Positions 42,504 to 53,011 are shown, numbered from the stretch's first letter. The stretch is 64,000 bases of DNA from Planococcus ruber (GCF_022819085.1 NZ_JALHAG010000001.1:1075395-1139394), one strand, 5' to 3'. Program-made: numbers and translations. The notes: generated by a model from the letters alone, not told the origin.

Positions 42504-42517
42504 TGAAAGCGGTTACA
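42504..42517 (+). promoter_or_regulatory. CcpA cre site
   Basis: TGAAAGCGGTTACA matches the cre consensus TGWAANCGNTNWCA at every position and lies 28 bp before the start codon. It suggests carbon catabolite control of the three-gene operon. Confidence 0.8.
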
Positions 42518-42544
42518 TATATTTGCAGCGGAGGGGATAGGAAC

Positions 42545-44026
42545 ATGAAATTGGTTAACTTTATCAATGGAAAATGGCAAGATCCACAAAATGCAAAATT
42601 CACGCCGGTATTAAATCCGGCAACTGGCGAGGGGCTTGCGCAAGTTCAGATGTCGTCAAAAGCAGATGTAGATGAAGCGGCCAGAGCGGCAAAGCTGGCG
42701 CAAAAAAAATGGGCTAAGGTTCCTGCTCCTAAACGAGCAGATTATTTATACGAAATTGGCCGTTTAATGAAAGAAAGAAAAGAACATTTGGCGCAAGTGC
42801 TCACGAAAGAGATGGGCAAAGTAATTGAAGAAGGGCGCGGAGAAGTGCAAGAAGGAATTGATATGGCTTATTATATGGCAGGTGAAGGACGACGGCTGTT
42901 TGGCGAAACCACGCCATCAGAGCTCGCCGATAAATTCGCGATGAGCGTGCGTGCGCCAATAGGTGTTGTAGGCCTCATCACTCCGTGGAATTTCCCAGTC
43001 GCCATTGCTACATGGAAATCTTTTCCGGCGATTGTTGGAGGAAATACGTTCTTGTGGAAACCCGCTACAGAAACGCCGATGATGGCGTATGAAATGGGGA
43101 AAATTTTTGAAGAAGTCGGCCTTCCGGAAGGCGTTGCTAATATCGTCTTTGGCGCTGGATCTGAAGTTGGAACGGCCATGATTGAACATCCGGACATCCG
43201 GGTTATTTCATTTACGGGTTCTACGGATACAGGTCGGCAAGTAGCGGAAATGGGCGGCCGCCATCTTAAGAAAGTCTCTCTTGAAATGGGCGGAAAAAAT
43301 GCAGTGATTGTCATGGAAGATGCCGACCTCGATCTGGCGGTTGAAGGGATACTTTGGAGTGCTTTCGGAACAGCCGGACAGCGATGCACAGCCTGCAGCA
43401 GGGTCATTGTCCACAAAGACGCAAAAGAAGAACTGCAAAATCGCCTCTTGGAAAAAATGAAAACGTTGACGATTGGTGATGGAACAGATGAATCCGTAAA
43501 AGTGGGACCGGTAATCAATCAAAAAGCGTTGGAGAAAATCCATTCCTATGTAGAAATTGGGCAACAGGAGGGCGCAACGCTGCTTGTTGGCGGTGAAATC
43601 CTTAAAGGCGGCGCTTATGATAAAGGGAACTATTACGCACCGACATTGTTTACAGATGTCACGCCTGAAATGCGCATCGCTCAGGAAGAAATTTTCGGAC
43701 CCGTCGTTTCGATCATCGAAGTCGGTGGATTTGATGAAGCGATTGAAGTGAATAATGGCGTTATTTATGGGCTGTCCAGTTCGATTTATACGGCAGATGT
43801 CAATCGGGTCTTTAAAGCACAGCGCGACCTGGATACGGGCATTGTCTACATTAACGCTGGGACAACCGGGGCTGAAATCCACTTGCCGTTCGGGGGCACG
43901 AAAGGAACAGGCAACGGCCATCGGGATTCCGGAGTTGCAGCCCTGGACGTGTTTACGGAATGGAAGAGCATCTATGTCGACTACAGTGGAAAATTGCAGC
44001 GTGCACAAATTGATAATGATATCTGA
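42545..44026 (+). CDS. NAD-dependent aldehyde dehydrogenase, possibly aminoadipate semialdehyde dehydrogenase
   Basis: The 493-residue protein has the ALDH fold with [32 protein letters not shown], the catalytic ELEMGG-type block and the nucleophile Cys281 in GQRCTA. The end [18 protein letters not shown] resembles ALDH7-like enzymes. With the saccharopine dehydrogenase-like and acyl-CoA dehydrogenase genes after it, oxidation of 2-aminoadipate semialdehyde in lysine breakdown is a reasonable inference. GCGGAGGGGATAGGAAC precedes the ATG at 42545. A cre site lies upstream. Confidence 0.85.
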   Translation: MKLVNFINGKWQDPQNAKFTPVLNPATGEGLAQVQMSSKADVDEAARAAKLAQKKWAKVPAPKRADYLYEIGRLMKERKEHLAQVLTKEMGKVIEEGRGEVQEGIDMAYYMAGEGRRLFGETTPSELADKFAMSVRAPIGVVGLITPWNFPVAIATWKSFPAIVGGNTFLWKPATETPMMAYEMGKIFEEVGLPEGVANIVFGAGSEVGTAMIEHPDIRVISFTGSTDTGRQVAEMGGRHLKKVSLEMGGKNAVIVMEDADLDLAVEGILWSAFGTAGQRCTACSRVIVHKDAKEELQNRLLEKMKTLTIGDGTDESVKVGPVINQKALEKIHSYVEIGQQEGATLLVGGEILKGGAYDKGNYYAPTLFTDVTPEMRIAQEEIFGPVVSIIEVGGFDEAIEVNNGVIYGLSSSIYTADVNRVFKAQRDLDTGIVYINAGTTGAEIHLPFGGTKGTGNGHRDSGVAALDVFTEWKSIYVDYSGKLQRAQIDNDI

Positions 44027-44046
44027 ATCCGGAAAGGGGAATGACG

Positions 44047-45213
44047 ATGAAAGTCGCAGTATTGGGTGCAGGATTAATGGGGAAACAGGCAGCAGGGGAT
44101 TTGATTGCCAATGAAAAAGTGGAAAAAGTGTTTTTAGCAGATTTAAATGTGGCGCAGGCTGATTTGTTCGTTGAACATTTAGGCAGCGCAAAGATTGAAG
44201 CCGTTTATTTAGATGCCAATGATGATGAGGCTTTGAAAGCAGTCATTTCGAAAGCGGATGTAGTCATCAATGCGCTATTTTATACATTTAACGAAAAAGT
44301 TGCACGATTGGCGATTGAATGCGGCGTGCACTCCGTTGATTTAGGCGGGCATATCGGAGGGGCAACAGACGCCGTATTGGGTATGCACGAAGAAGCGGAG
44401 AAGAAAGGCGTGACGCTGATTCCGGATTTAGGGGTAGCTCCGGGCATGATCAATATCCTGACGGGATACGGAGCGAGCAAACTTGATCGGGTCCAAGACA
44501 TTAAATTGTATGTCGGCGGAATTCCGGTAAATCCCGAACCGCCGCTGGAATATAACCATGTTTTTTCACTCGATGGCGTATTCGACCATTATACCGATCC
44601 TTCCCACGTGATTCGCCGAGGCGAACTGCTGGAAGTGGATTCCTTGTCGGAAATTGAGCACATTGAATTTGAAGGTTTTGGGGAGCTCGAAGCCTTCCAT
44701 ACTTCCGGCGGAACTTCGACATTGACGGAAACTTTTGAAGACGTGGACACATTGGAGTACAAGACGCTTCGCTATAAAGGGCATGCCGAAAAGTTCCAGC
44801 TGCTGGTCGATTTAGGATTTACAGATCGAGACAGAACGGTGTCGATTAACGGCAATGAAATCAAGCTGAGAGATGTACTAAGGGAAGTGTTGGCGCCAAT
44901 CACAGAGCTCGGCGATAAACAGGATGCTGTGCTCCTGCGGGTGCTCGTTTCAGGATTGAAAAATGATGAAGCGTTAACGTATGAATATACGATGATTACG
45001 GTGAGAGACCAGGAAACGGGCGTCACAGCAATGGCGCGGGCTACTGCCTATACGATTTCCGCCGTTGCCCAGATGATCGGCGAAGGGATTATTGACAGAA
45101 GAGGTTCTTATCCGCCGGAATTGATCGTTCCGGGAGCTGAATATATTCAAGAAATGGCAAAGCGTGGAGTGGAAATCAAAGAAACGGTTCATCGCTCAGC
45201 TTATCAAAGCTGA
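44047..45213 (+). CDS. saccharopine dehydrogenase-like protein
   Basis: The 388-residue protein starts [20 protein letters not shown] (Rossmann) and contains [10 protein letters not shown] and [14 protein letters not shown], the pattern of saccharopine dehydrogenase-type enzymes that make or split saccharopine in lysine metabolism. I chose the ATG at 44047 because GGGG lies about 7 nt before it. It is second in the ALDH operon. The direction (catabolic) is suggested by its neighbours and the cre site; the family also includes other NAD-dependent oxidoreductases. Confidence 0.82.
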   Translation: MKVAVLGAGLMGKQAAGDLIANEKVEKVFLADLNVAQADLFVEHLGSAKIEAVYLDANDDEALKAVISKADVVINALFYTFNEKVARLAIECGVHSVDLGGHIGGATDAVLGMHEEAEKKGVTLIPDLGVAPGMINILTGYGASKLDRVQDIKLYVGGIPVNPEPPLEYNHVFSLDGVFDHYTDPSHVIRRGELLEVDSLSEIEHIEFEGFGELEAFHTSGGTSTLTETFEDVDTLEYKTLRYKGHAEKFQLLVDLGFTDRDRTVSINGNEIKLRDVLREVLAPITELGDKQDAVLLRVLVSGLKNDEALTYEYTMITVRDQETGVTAMARATAYTISAVAQMIGEGIIDRRGSYPPELIVPGAEYIQEMAKRGVEIKETVHRSAYQS

Positions 45214-45235
45214 GGCATGAAAGGAGAGGGCTGTT

Positions 45236-46429
45236 GTGGATTTCGATTTTTCATCTGAACAAATGCTTTTGAGGCAAACCGTTAGAAAGTTTGTCGATGA
45301 TGAAATTTTGCCCCATATTGCTGAATGGGATGCAGGAGGTGCCTTTGATCCTGCAATCTGGAAGCGGCTTGCGGATCTGGGGCTGATGGGCGTATGCATT
45401 CCGGAAAAATATGGCGGAAGCGGCATGGATTATAATTCCTTGGCGATCGTTTGTGAAGAACTTGAACGGGGGGATACTGCTTTTCGTACAGCAGTTTCGG
45501 TTCATACAGGTTTGAATTCCATGTCTCTTTTGCAGTGGGGAACTGAAGAACAAAAAGAACAATTTTTGGTTCCTCAGGCAAAAGGCGAGAAAATCGGGGC
45601 ATTCGGTTTAACGGAGCCGGGCGCCGGATCGGACGTTGCAGCGCTTTCGACGACGGCTAAACGCGAAGGCGATGAATACGTTTTGAATGGCCAAAAAACG
45701 TGGATCTCTTTATGCGATGTGGCTGACCATTTTATTGTTTTTGCCTATACCGATAAATCATTGAAGCATAAAGGGATCAGCGCCTTCATTGTTGAGCGTA
45801 CGAGGGAAGGATTTTCTTCCAAAGCGATTAAAGGGAAATACGGGATCCGCTCCGGAAATACAGGGGAACTATTCTTTGAAGACGTGCGCATTCCCGCCAG
45901 TAACCGTCTGGGTGAAGAAGGGGAAGGCTTTAAAATTGCCATGGCTTCATTGGACAACGGACGCTTTACCGTCGCTGCAGGTGCTTGCGGCTTATTGATG
46001 GCCTGCATTGAAGAAAGCGTCAAGTATTGCCAGATGCGTTCGACATTCGGCAAACCGATTGGCGAACATCAATTGGTCCAGCAAATGATTGCCAAAATGG
46101 AAGCCGGTTTTCAGATGAGCCGATTGCTCGTCTATCGAGCAGGTGAAATGAAAAACAAAGGAATCCGGAATACGCGGGAAACTTCACTCGCTAAATGGCA
46201 GGCTTGCGATTTCGCCAACCAGGCAGCGGATGACGCTGTGCAGATCCACGGCGCATATGGCTATTCGGACGAATATCCGGTGGCCCGTTTCTTGCGGAAT
46301 TCCAAAGCTCCAGTCATTTACGAAGGAACGCGCGAAATCCATACTTTGATGCAAGCGGATTATGTGCTTGGAAAACGCGAAGACCGAAAACTGAACCGGA
46401 TGCTGCCGGCTTGGCCATTCGAAGACTAA
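45236..46429 (+). CDS. acyl-CoA dehydrogenase (possibly glutaryl-CoA dehydrogenase)
   Basis: The 397-residue flavoenzyme has FGLTEPGAGSDVAAL and WISLCDVADHFIVFA in the FAD-binding region, QIHGAYGYSDEYPVARFLRN, and the catalytic glutamate in YEGTREIH (Glu363). It starts at GTG after GAAAGGAGAGGG. As the third gene with ALDH and saccharopine-dehydrogenase-like genes, it could oxidise glutaryl-CoA, the lysine breakdown product, but other acyl-CoA substrates fit the sequence equally well. It needs an electron transfer flavoprotein encoded elsewhere. Confidence 0.88.
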   Translation: MDFDFSSEQMLLRQTVRKFVDDEILPHIAEWDAGGAFDPAIWKRLADLGLMGVCIPEKYGGSGMDYNSLAIVCEELERGDTAFRTAVSVHTGLNSMSLLQWGTEEQKEQFLVPQAKGEKIGAFGLTEPGAGSDVAALSTTAKREGDEYVLNGQKTWISLCDVADHFIVFAYTDKSLKHKGISAFIVERTREGFSSKAIKGKYGIRSGNTGELFFEDVRIPASNRLGEEGEGFKIAMASLDNGRFTVAAGACGLLMACIEESVKYCQMRSTFGKPIGEHQLVQQMIAKMEAGFQMSRLLVYRAGEMKNKGIRNTRETSLAKWQACDFANQAADDAVQIHGAYGYSDEYPVARFLRNSKAPVIYEGTREIHTLMQADYVLGKREDRKLNRMLPAWPFED

Positions 46430-46430
46430 A

Positions 46431-46456
46431 AAAACCGGCCTCTTTGCGGGCCGGCA
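46431..46456 (-). terminator. terminator after lipid kinase gene
   Basis: Stem AACCGGCC / GGCCGG with a T6 tract on the minus strand. It also lies at the end of the plus-strand operon. Confidence 0.7.
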
Positions 46457-46463
46457 TTCTTCT

Positions 46464-47375
46464 TTAAAATGCTTGTTCCTGCGGTTTCGGGACAAGCATT
46501 TTTATATTTTGAGGCTGCATTTTAATTTCTAAAGGCGTCTTCAGGTAAATCTCTCCGTCCGTATCCACATCCATTTCCGCTTCCGTTTTAAGGACGATGT
46601 TCTTTCCTTTGAAATGGGTGATATGTTCCAGTTCATCTGTCACCGTATCCGGTTGGGAAAGCGAGAACCATTCACGTATGGCCGCGATAGAAGAGGTCTG
46701 AATAACAAAGACATCAAGCAGTCCATCGGTTGGATCAATCTCGGCTAAAGGAAACATATGGGTGCCGATCGATTTGCCGTTCATGACTAAGACAAGAACA
46801 GCATTTTCATTATAGGGAACGCCGTCAATTTCCAAAGAAACGGCAAAACTTTCCGCTTGTCGGATCATTTGCAGGGCACTCATGAAATAGCTGAGCTTCC
46901 CGTAGCGTTCTTTTAAATTCGGATCAATATTCGATGAAGCATCCGTGATCAAGCCGATGCCGGCGAAATTCAAGAAAGAATGGTTGTTGGCCAAAGCGAT
47001 ATCCACGTTCTTGACTTCTCCATCTGCCAACGCTTGTGCAGCTTCATCGAGTGAAATCGGAATTTCCAAAGTCCGTGCAAAATCATTGCACGTGCCTCCC
47101 GGCAAAATTCCTAAAATGGGTGCATCTTCTAAGTTGCAGAGGGCTTGGACAGCGGAATGCACAGTGCCGTCGCCGCCTGCCACAAACAGCACATCAGCGG
47201 AATCCGCATAGCTTATGCAGGCTTCTTCAAATTCTTCTTTCGTCTCTGTTTGAACCAAGGTGAGCTGCTTTGATGCTTTCGCCAGCGGGCTGATGACCAA
47301 TGGCAAAATCTCCTGGTTCATGGACGCTCCTGCTGCTCCGTTATACAATAAAACCGAACGTTCAAATCTCGGCAT
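46464..47375 (-). CDS. diacylglycerol kinase family lipid kinase
   Basis: The 303-residue protein has the DAGK catalytic motifs VAGGDGTVHSAV, ILPGGTCNDFARTL and NFAGIGLITDAS, and a C-terminal DVDTDGEIYLKTP domain. YegS/DgkB/YtlR-type kinases phosphorylate diacylglycerol or a related lipid in the cytoplasm next to the membrane. AGGAGGAAATGAA precedes the ATG. It is monocistronic, so its exact substrate is not indicated. Confidence 0.9.
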   Translation of the reverse strand: MPRFERSVLLYNGAAGASMNQEILPLVISPLAKASKQLTLVQTETKEEFEEACISYADSADVLFVAGGDGTVHSAVQALCNLEDAPILGILPGGTCNDFARTLEIPISLDEAAQALADGEVKNVDIALANNHSFLNFAGIGLITDASSNIDPNLKERYGKLSYFMSALQMIRQAESFAVSLEIDGVPYNENAVLVLVMNGKSIGTHMFPLAEIDPTDGLLDVFVIQTSSIAAIREWFSLSQPDTVTDELEHITHFKGKNIVLKTEAEMDVDTDGEIYLKTPLEIKMQPQNIKMLVPKPQEQAF

Positions 47376-47499
47376 TTCATTTCCTCCTAAATGGCTTGCT
47401 GCAATAGTTGAATTTCGTTTCTTACAGAATGTTTTCCACTAAGCAACAAATCATAAACTCAAGCATTGGCTTTTAACTCAAAGGAAAGAAGGTATTCAC

Positions 47500-48681
47500 A
47501 TGACTGAAAAATTGTATTATCAGGATCCGGAAATAAAAAAGGCAACTGTCCAAGTAATTGGAAATGGCCAAAACGGCATCGGTTTCTATGCCATTTTAGA
47601 TCAGACGTGCTTTTATCCGGAAGGCGGCGGCCAGCCTGGCGACATCGGCAAAATTGGAGAAATCCAAGTAACCGACGTCCAAACTGTAGACGGGGAAATT
47701 CTTCATTATACAGAAGCCCTCATTCCATATGGCCAGTACGAAGCTGAAATTGATTGGAAAAGAAGGTATGACCATATGCAGCAGCATGCGGGACAACATG
47801 TGCTGAGTGCGGTTTTTGACGATTTCCACCAAATGAAAACGACAAGTTTTCATCTGGGAGAAGAGCGGGTGTCGATTGATTTGAATACACCTTCTATTGA
47901 TGAGGCGACTATTAAAGCGGTTGAAAAGAAAGCGAATGATGTGATTCGGCGGCACTTGCCAATCGAAACGGAGTGGGTGGCAAAAGAGCAGGCGAAAGAA
48001 ATGAACCTTCGGAAACCTCCCGCAGTGGAAGGCGATATCCGTTTAGTCTCCATCGAGGGAGTGGATTTGAATGCGTGCGGGGGAACCCATCCAAAAAATA
48101 CGGCTGAGATCGGCCTTATCAAACTGATTGCCGATGAAAAAGCGAAAGGCGGAACGAGGGTTTACTTTTTATGCGGAGACCGCGCCATGAGTTATTTTCA
48201 GCTACTGGCGGAAACCTCCGATGAATTGGTGAAGCTATTAAATGCGCCGGTCAAGGAATTAGGAAATGCTGCCTCAGACTTGTTAAAAGAAAAAGCGGCA
48301 AACGAGAAAAAAATGAAAGAGCTGCACCAGCAGCTTCTGGAAAAAGAAGCGGAAAGCTTGGCTTCTGAAGCCGGAACAGTTATTGAACAAATTTTTCATG
48401 GACGTCCCATCAAAGAAGTTCAGCAGTTGGCTCGCCTGGTCATTGCGCAGAATCCGGGCGCCTATCTCTTGTTCATTTCAATGGAAGGTGAAGATGTCCG
48501 TTTTGTCGGCGCGAAAGGAGAGCATGCGGAAGGGAATATGAAAGCGATGCTGCCTGAATTATTGGCATTGACGGATGGAAAAGGCGGCGGAAACGCGGGA
48601 TTTGTGCAAGGCGGCGGCAAATCAGCAGCATCTCCAGAAGTTTTCCTGGAGACCTTCCGGAAGGCCCTGAAAATTACATAA
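47500..48681 (+). CDS. alanyl-tRNA editing protein (AlaX type with DHHA1 domain)
   Basis: The 393-residue protein resembles the editing half of AlaRS. It has TCFYPEGGGQPGDIG, the zinc-binding HAGQH (His96, His100), NACGGTHPKNTAEIG and a C-terminal DHHA1 domain with GKGGGNAGFVQGGG. It hydrolyses Ser- or Gly-tRNA(Ala) made in error. GGAAAGAAGG precedes the ATG. Its length shows the long form (AlaX-L). No functional link to the neighbours is obvious. Confidence 0.9.
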   Translation: MTEKLYYQDPEIKKATVQVIGNGQNGIGFYAILDQTCFYPEGGGQPGDIGKIGEIQVTDVQTVDGEILHYTEALIPYGQYEAEIDWKRRYDHMQQHAGQHVLSAVFDDFHQMKTTSFHLGEERVSIDLNTPSIDEATIKAVEKKANDVIRRHLPIETEWVAKEQAKEMNLRKPPAVEGDIRLVSIEGVDLNACGGTHPKNTAEIGLIKLIADEKAKGGTRVYFLCGDRAMSYFQLLAETSDELVKLLNAPVKELGNAASDLLKEKAANEKKMKELHQQLLEKEAESLASEAGTVIEQIFHGRPIKEVQQLARLVIAQNPGAYLLFISMEGEDVRFVGAKGEHAEGNMKAMLPELLALTDGKGGGNAGFVQGGGKSAASPEVFLETFRKALKIT

Positions 48682-48749
48682 TAAATTCTGTAACTTTTTT
48701 TCCACACTTCTGTCTAATGGATAAAGGCGGATGAAAGGGCGGGATTAAG

Positions 48750-50897
48750 ATGAAGAAAAGGAGTTTGTTGCTGATCGCAGCAGCGGCACTTGCGATGATT
48801 GGACTGACTGTGGCGTTTATGATGGATAAAGTCACAGTCAGTGCTTCTTCCATTGCCTTAGCTGACCAAGGATGGAAGGCGAATTTTTCTTCGCCGCTGA
48901 AGCCGGATGCGATTGAAAAAGGTGATTTGTATTTAATCAATGCGAGCGGAGAACCGGTCGATGCGGAAATGATGCTCCTTAAAAACGGCAAGACAGTTGA
49001 AATTCCTTTGCTGGCCCCGGGTGAATACAAGCTCCATATTAAAAAAGCTGCGGTTAAAGGAAGCTTATTAAAGAGCCTGGCCCTCTCAGAAGTTTCTTTT
49101 GTTGTCCAAGAGGAATTGGAGACACTTTCAAATGCAGATGAGTTGAAAGCTTATTTTGCCCGGTTGCTAGACTTGCAGCAGCAAAGTGATGGGAGTATGG
49201 CGGTCAGCGGTTCTGCTGACTCCATGGCTTCCGAAGAATCGAGCTCGGCGGATGCTGCCGGCGGTGAAGGCGGAGATTTTTCTTCTACGAATAACCAAGT
49301 GGAAGGGGTAGATGAAGCAGATCTTGTGAAAACAGACGGTTCTTTCATTTATTCCATCAGTGATTCTTCAGTGGTGATATCGGATGTCAGAAATCCGGCA
49401 GAAATGAATGTAGCCGCCAAGCTTCTGTTTAAGCAAGATATGTATCCGCAGCAATTGTTTTTGTCTGGAAACACGCTGGTCGTTCTGGGAAGCCAATATT
49501 CCGTTTTGCCGACCGAAGGCAAAATCAATGATTATCAGCGGCATGTCGGCCTGACTTCGGTTTATTTATACGATATTCAAAATCCCGCCTCTCCACAGCT
49601 GATCCGTGAATTCGGGACGGAAGGGGATTTAAACGGTGCGCGGCTGACGGAAAAGATGCTGTATTTCGTTACGAATGTATATCCTGATTACTGGATGATG
49701 GAAAGCCAAAAAGATCCTGAATTGCGGCCCCATCATTACGATTCACAAAAAAACGAAGATTTGCAGCCGATGCCGTATGATAATTTATCGATTCTCCCAG
49801 GAACCATGGAAGGCCGCTACAGTGTCATCACGGCGATCGATTTAACGAACCCGACTGAAAATTCCATTTCAACTGACGGCTACCTGGGCGGAAGTGAACA
49901 GATGTATATGAATGCTGAAAATCTGTACATTACAGCTTCCGTGTATATGCCAATTGACGAAGCGGAAGAAGACAATGACTTGGACATGTCTGTCTGGCAG
50001 CCGCAATCTGCCAATACGGAAATCTTTAAATTCCATTTGGAAGGAGATGGCGTAAAGTTTGTCGCCTCCAATGAAGTCGCAGGAACGCTGCTGAACCAAT
50101 TTTCAATGGATGAATACAACGGCTATTTCCGGGTGGTTACGACGGAAGGGTTTACTTGGGACGAAGCAGCGCCTTCCAAAAACCATCTGTTTGTTTTGGA
50201 TGGCGGCATGAAGCAAATAGGGTCTGTAGAAGATTTGGCACAGGGAGAGCGAATCTATTCAGCCCGGTTCATGGGCGATAAAGCATACATGTTCACATTT
50301 AAAGAAACCGATCCTTTATTCGTCATCGACGTCTCAGCTCCATCATCGCCTAAAGTGTTAGGGGAATTAAAAATCCCTGGCTTTTCAAACTATCTTCACC
50401 CTTTGGATGAAAACCATTTGATCGGATTTGGCTATGACACCAAACTCGAGCCGGTCAAAGGAGAAGAGCCGCGGGTGGTGACCGGCGGCATGAAGATTTC
50501 TCTGTTTGATGTCAGCGATTTCAGCAATCCGCTGGAAAAAGATGCGGAAATCATTGGCGGTCCGGGAACGTATTCCCCGCTGCAATACGATCATAAGGCC
50601 CTCTTTACCCATAAAGAATCCAATCTTTACGGATTCCCGGTTGCTGAATATGCAGAAGGCGAAAATGACTCGATCCTATTCCAGGGCTCGGGTGCGATGC
50701 TCTTTGAAATAACGCCTGATGGAATTGAAAAAGCGGCGGATTTTATGAAAGAAGCCTCTATGCAATATGAAGACTGGGAGAAGAGCGTTCAACGCATTCT
50801 CTATATTGAGGACCGTTTGTACACCGTCGCTAATAGTGAGATAAGCAGTTATGGCTTGGCGGATTTCAACTTGATCCAAACTTTAAGCTATAAATAA
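48750..50897 (+). CDS. secreted/membrane-anchored beta-propeller protein
   Basis: The 715-residue protein has an N-terminal signal/anchor helix (about 5-24), a region of about 150 residues before a Ser/Ala/Gly-rich linker, then the Pfam Beta_propel pattern NNQVEGVDEADLVKTDGSFI and many repeats of DISNP-like strands (DVRNPAEMN, DIQNPASPQ, DLTNPTENS, DVSAPSSPK, DVSDFSNPL). These make propeller blades. It is outside the cell, and some relatives carry copper amine oxidase-like neighbours, but the function is unknown. AAAGGGCGGG precedes the ATG. Confidence 0.85.
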   Translation: MKKRSLLLIAAAALAMIGLTVAFMMDKVTVSASSIALADQGWKANFSSPLKPDAIEKGDLYLINASGEPVDAEMMLLKNGKTVEIPLLAPGEYKLHIKKAAVKGSLLKSLALSEVSFVVQEELETLSNADELKAYFARLLDLQQQSDGSMAVSGSADSMASEESSSADAAGGEGGDFSSTNNQVEGVDEADLVKTDGSFIYSISDSSVVISDVRNPAEMNVAAKLLFKQDMYPQQLFLSGNTLVVLGSQYSVLPTEGKINDYQRHVGLTSVYLYDIQNPASPQLIREFGTEGDLNGARLTEKMLYFVTNVYPDYWMMESQKDPELRPHHYDSQKNEDLQPMPYDNLSILPGTMEGRYSVITAIDLTNPTENSISTDGYLGGSEQMYMNAENLYITASVYMPIDEAEEDNDLDMSVWQPQSANTEIFKFHLEGDGVKFVASNEVAGTLLNQFSMDEYNGYFRVVTTEGFTWDEAAPSKNHLFVLDGGMKQIGSVEDLAQGERIYSARFMGDKAYMFTFKETDPLFVIDVSAPSSPKVLGELKIPGFSNYLHPLDENHLIGFGYDTKLEPVKGEEPRVVTGGMKISLFDVSDFSNPLEKDAEIIGGPGTYSPLQYDHKALFTHKESNLYGFPVAEYAEGENDSILFQGSGAMLFEITPDGIEKAADFMKEASMQYEDWEKSVQRILYIEDRLYTVANSEISSYGLADFNLIQTLSYK

Positions 50898-50899
50898 TC

Positions 50900-50937
50900 A
50901 GTGCGGGGAAGAAAATCCTTCTCCGTACTTTTTTGAC
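50900..50937 (+). terminator. terminator
   Basis: AGTGCGGGGAAG pairs (two G-U) with CTTCTCCGTACT around a short loop, followed by T6. Confidence 0.75.
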
Positions 50938-50996
50938 GTTTTTATTTACTTGAAACAGGGAACAAGTGAAGTATTCTGAATAATGGAGGGATATGG

Positions 50997-52136
50997 ATGA
51001 AGGCAGTAACGTTTCAAGGCGTCAAAGACATGAGAGTCAAGAATGTGAAGGATCCCGAATTACTGAAGAAAGACGATATTATCGTGAAAATCACTTCTAC
51101 AGCAATTTGCGGTTCGGATTTGCACATGTATCAAGGGGCATTGCCGGCAAGAAAAGACTATGTGATAGGGCATGAACCGATGGGGATTGTCGAAGAAGTC
51201 GGGCCGGAAGTCACGAAAGTGAAAAAAGGCGACCGTATTGTTTTGCCATTTAACGTAAGTTGCGGACAATGCCATTATTGTACCCACGATATGGAAAGCC
51301 AGTGCGATAATTCAAACGGAAATCCGCATTTTGATACAGGCGGCTATTTCGGCTTTACTGAACGTTACGGGAACTATCAAGGCGGACAAGCTGAGTACTT
51401 GCGCGTTCCTTATGGAAACTTCCTGCCATTCGTCATTCCGGAATCATCAGAATTAGAAGATGAGTCGGTCCTATTCCTGTCGGACGTTCTTCCGACTGCT
51501 TGGTGGAGTGTTGAGCATTCTGGTGTGAAGCCAGGAGATACAGTCGTAGTATTAGGCTGCGGGCCAATTGGTTTAATGACTCAGAAATTTGCATGGATGA
51601 AAGGCGCAAAACGCGTGATTGCAGTGGATGAAATTCCATACCGCATGCAAAAGGCGAAAGAAATGAACAACGTTGAAGTTTTCGATTTCTCCCAGCATGA
51701 TAATATGGGAGCCTATATCCACGAAATCACTAGCGGCGGCGCGCATGTCGTTATTGACTGCGTCGGCATGGACGGCAAGAAATCAGCGGCAGAAGCTGTG
51801 CAGCAGAAATTAAAACTGCAAGGCGGTACATTAAGCGCCATTGATATTGCAAAAGATGCAGTAAGCAAATTCGGTACGATTCAATTGACTGGTGTTTACG
51901 GCTTAAATTACAATATGTTCCCGCTTGGCAATATTTTCGAACGAAATGTTACGATGAAAATGGGGCAAGCACCTGTTGTCCACTTGATGCCAATGCTTTA
52001 TGAGAAAATCGAGAAAGGGGAATTTGATCCTCGAGAAATCATTTCCCATATTATGCCGCTTGAGAAAGCCAGCGAAGCTTATCAGATTTTCAACGACCAT
52101 ACAGACGACTGTACAAAAGTTATTTTGAAACCTTAA
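50997..52136 (+). CDS. zinc-dependent alcohol/formaldehyde dehydrogenase (MDR family)
   Basis: The 379-residue medium-chain dehydrogenase has catalytic-zinc ligands in ICGSDLHMYQG and GHEPMG, structural-zinc cysteines in CGQCHYCTHDMESQC and a Rossmann motif VVVLGCGPIGLMT. The layout is close to glutathione-independent formaldehyde dehydrogenase-like proteins common in Bacillales. Substrate is unknown. GGAGGGATATGG precedes the ATG. It is monocistronic. Confidence 0.9.
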   Translation: MKAVTFQGVKDMRVKNVKDPELLKKDDIIVKITSTAICGSDLHMYQGALPARKDYVIGHEPMGIVEEVGPEVTKVKKGDRIVLPFNVSCGQCHYCTHDMESQCDNSNGNPHFDTGGYFGFTERYGNYQGGQAEYLRVPYGNFLPFVIPESSELEDESVLFLSDVLPTAWWSVEHSGVKPGDTVVVLGCGPIGLMTQKFAWMKGAKRVIAVDEIPYRMQKAKEMNNVEVFDFSQHDNMGAYIHEITSGGAHVVIDCVGMDGKKSAAEAVQQKLKLQGGTLSAIDIAKDAVSKFGTIQLTGVYGLNYNMFPLGNIFERNVTMKMGQAPVVHLMPMLYEKIEKGEFDPREIISHIMPLEKASEAYQIFNDHTDDCTKVILKP

Positions 52137-52162
52137 ATGTGAATAATGGGAATACAAAGTAT

Positions 52163-52195
52163 AAACGCCTCTGCATCAAGAGGCGTTTATATTTT
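52163..52195 (+). terminator. terminator
   Basis: AAACGCCTCT pairs with AGAGGCGTTT around a 6-nt loop, followed by a T-rich stretch. Confidence 0.8.
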
Positions 52196-52243
52196 TGCAT
52201 GGATGCGTTATGATGAATGGTGAAAAGTAAGGAGGGAAAGCAT

Positions 52244-52999
52244 GTGGCTGAAATTGGAGAGACAAGGCGCGAGCTTGCCCTGGATTGTTTTTTATTGGCT
52301 GGGAAGATTTTGATGGAAAATGGTGCCGAAACCTATCGGGTGGAAGACACGATGATCCGGATGGCGGTTTCGCAAAAAATGACGCATTCGCATTGTTTTG
52401 TTACGCCGACAGGCATTATGTTTTCGCCGACGGAGGAAATGGCTACCCGTTTTGTTCGCATTAACGACCGGCAAACCGATTTAGAGCGCGTGGCATTGGT
52501 CAATGCGGTATCGCGCCGTTTGGTAGCCGGAGAATACACTTTGCAAAAAGCCTACGAGGAATTGCAAATCATCGATCAGACAAATTATAAGTTTCATATA
52601 GGGCTGCAAATTTTGGCGGCTGCAATGGCAAGCGGCTGTTTCCTAATTTTGCTTGGCGGCAGCTGGAGCGATTTGCCGTTTGCTTTCGTATTTGGCGGAA
52701 CAGGTTTCATCATTGTTGAAACGATTTTGATCCAAACGCGCGTCAAGTTCTTTGCGGAATTTATCGGTGCATTGGCCATCGGAATTCTTGCACTGCTTGC
52801 TGTGCATTCAGGTTATGGAACCGATCTCGACACTATCATTATCGGTTCGATCATGCCGTTGGTGCCCGGGCTATTGATCACAAATGCCGTACGCGATTTG
52901 ATGGCCGGCCATTTCGTTTCTGGCCTGTCAAAAGGAGCGGAAGCTTTTTTAACGGCTTTTGCGATTGGCGCAGGGATTGCATTGGTACTGTCATTTTAA
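52244..52999 (+). CDS. ThrE-type exporter, N-terminal component (YjjP-like)
   Basis: The 251-residue protein has the soluble ThrE_1 start (CFLLAGKILMENGAETYRVE and CFVTPTGIMFS) and five helices, with MPLVPGLLITNAVRDLMAGH. It forms, with the next gene, a split threonine/serine exporter; relatives YjjPB export succinate. The GTG at 52244 is favoured because AAGGAGG lies 8 nt before it, inside the longer frame. It lies 12 bp before its partner. Confidence 0.88.
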   Translation: MAEIGETRRELALDCFLLAGKILMENGAETYRVEDTMIRMAVSQKMTHSHCFVTPTGIMFSPTEEMATRFVRINDRQTDLERVALVNAVSRRLVAGEYTLQKAYEELQIIDQTNYKFHIGLQILAAAMASGCFLILLGGSWSDLPFAFVFGGTGFIIVETILIQTRVKFFAEFIGALAIGILALLAVHSGYGTDLDTIIIGSIMPLVPGLLITNAVRDLMAGHFVSGLSKGAEAFLTAFAIGAGIALVLSF

Positions 53000-53011
53000 A
53001 GGGGGGATTGG

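Noticed and set aside
43208..44191. 327-codon minus-strand frame inside the aldehyde dehydrogenase gene
   Set aside because: The plus-strand enzyme is well supported; the antisense frame has no recognisable motif or start site.
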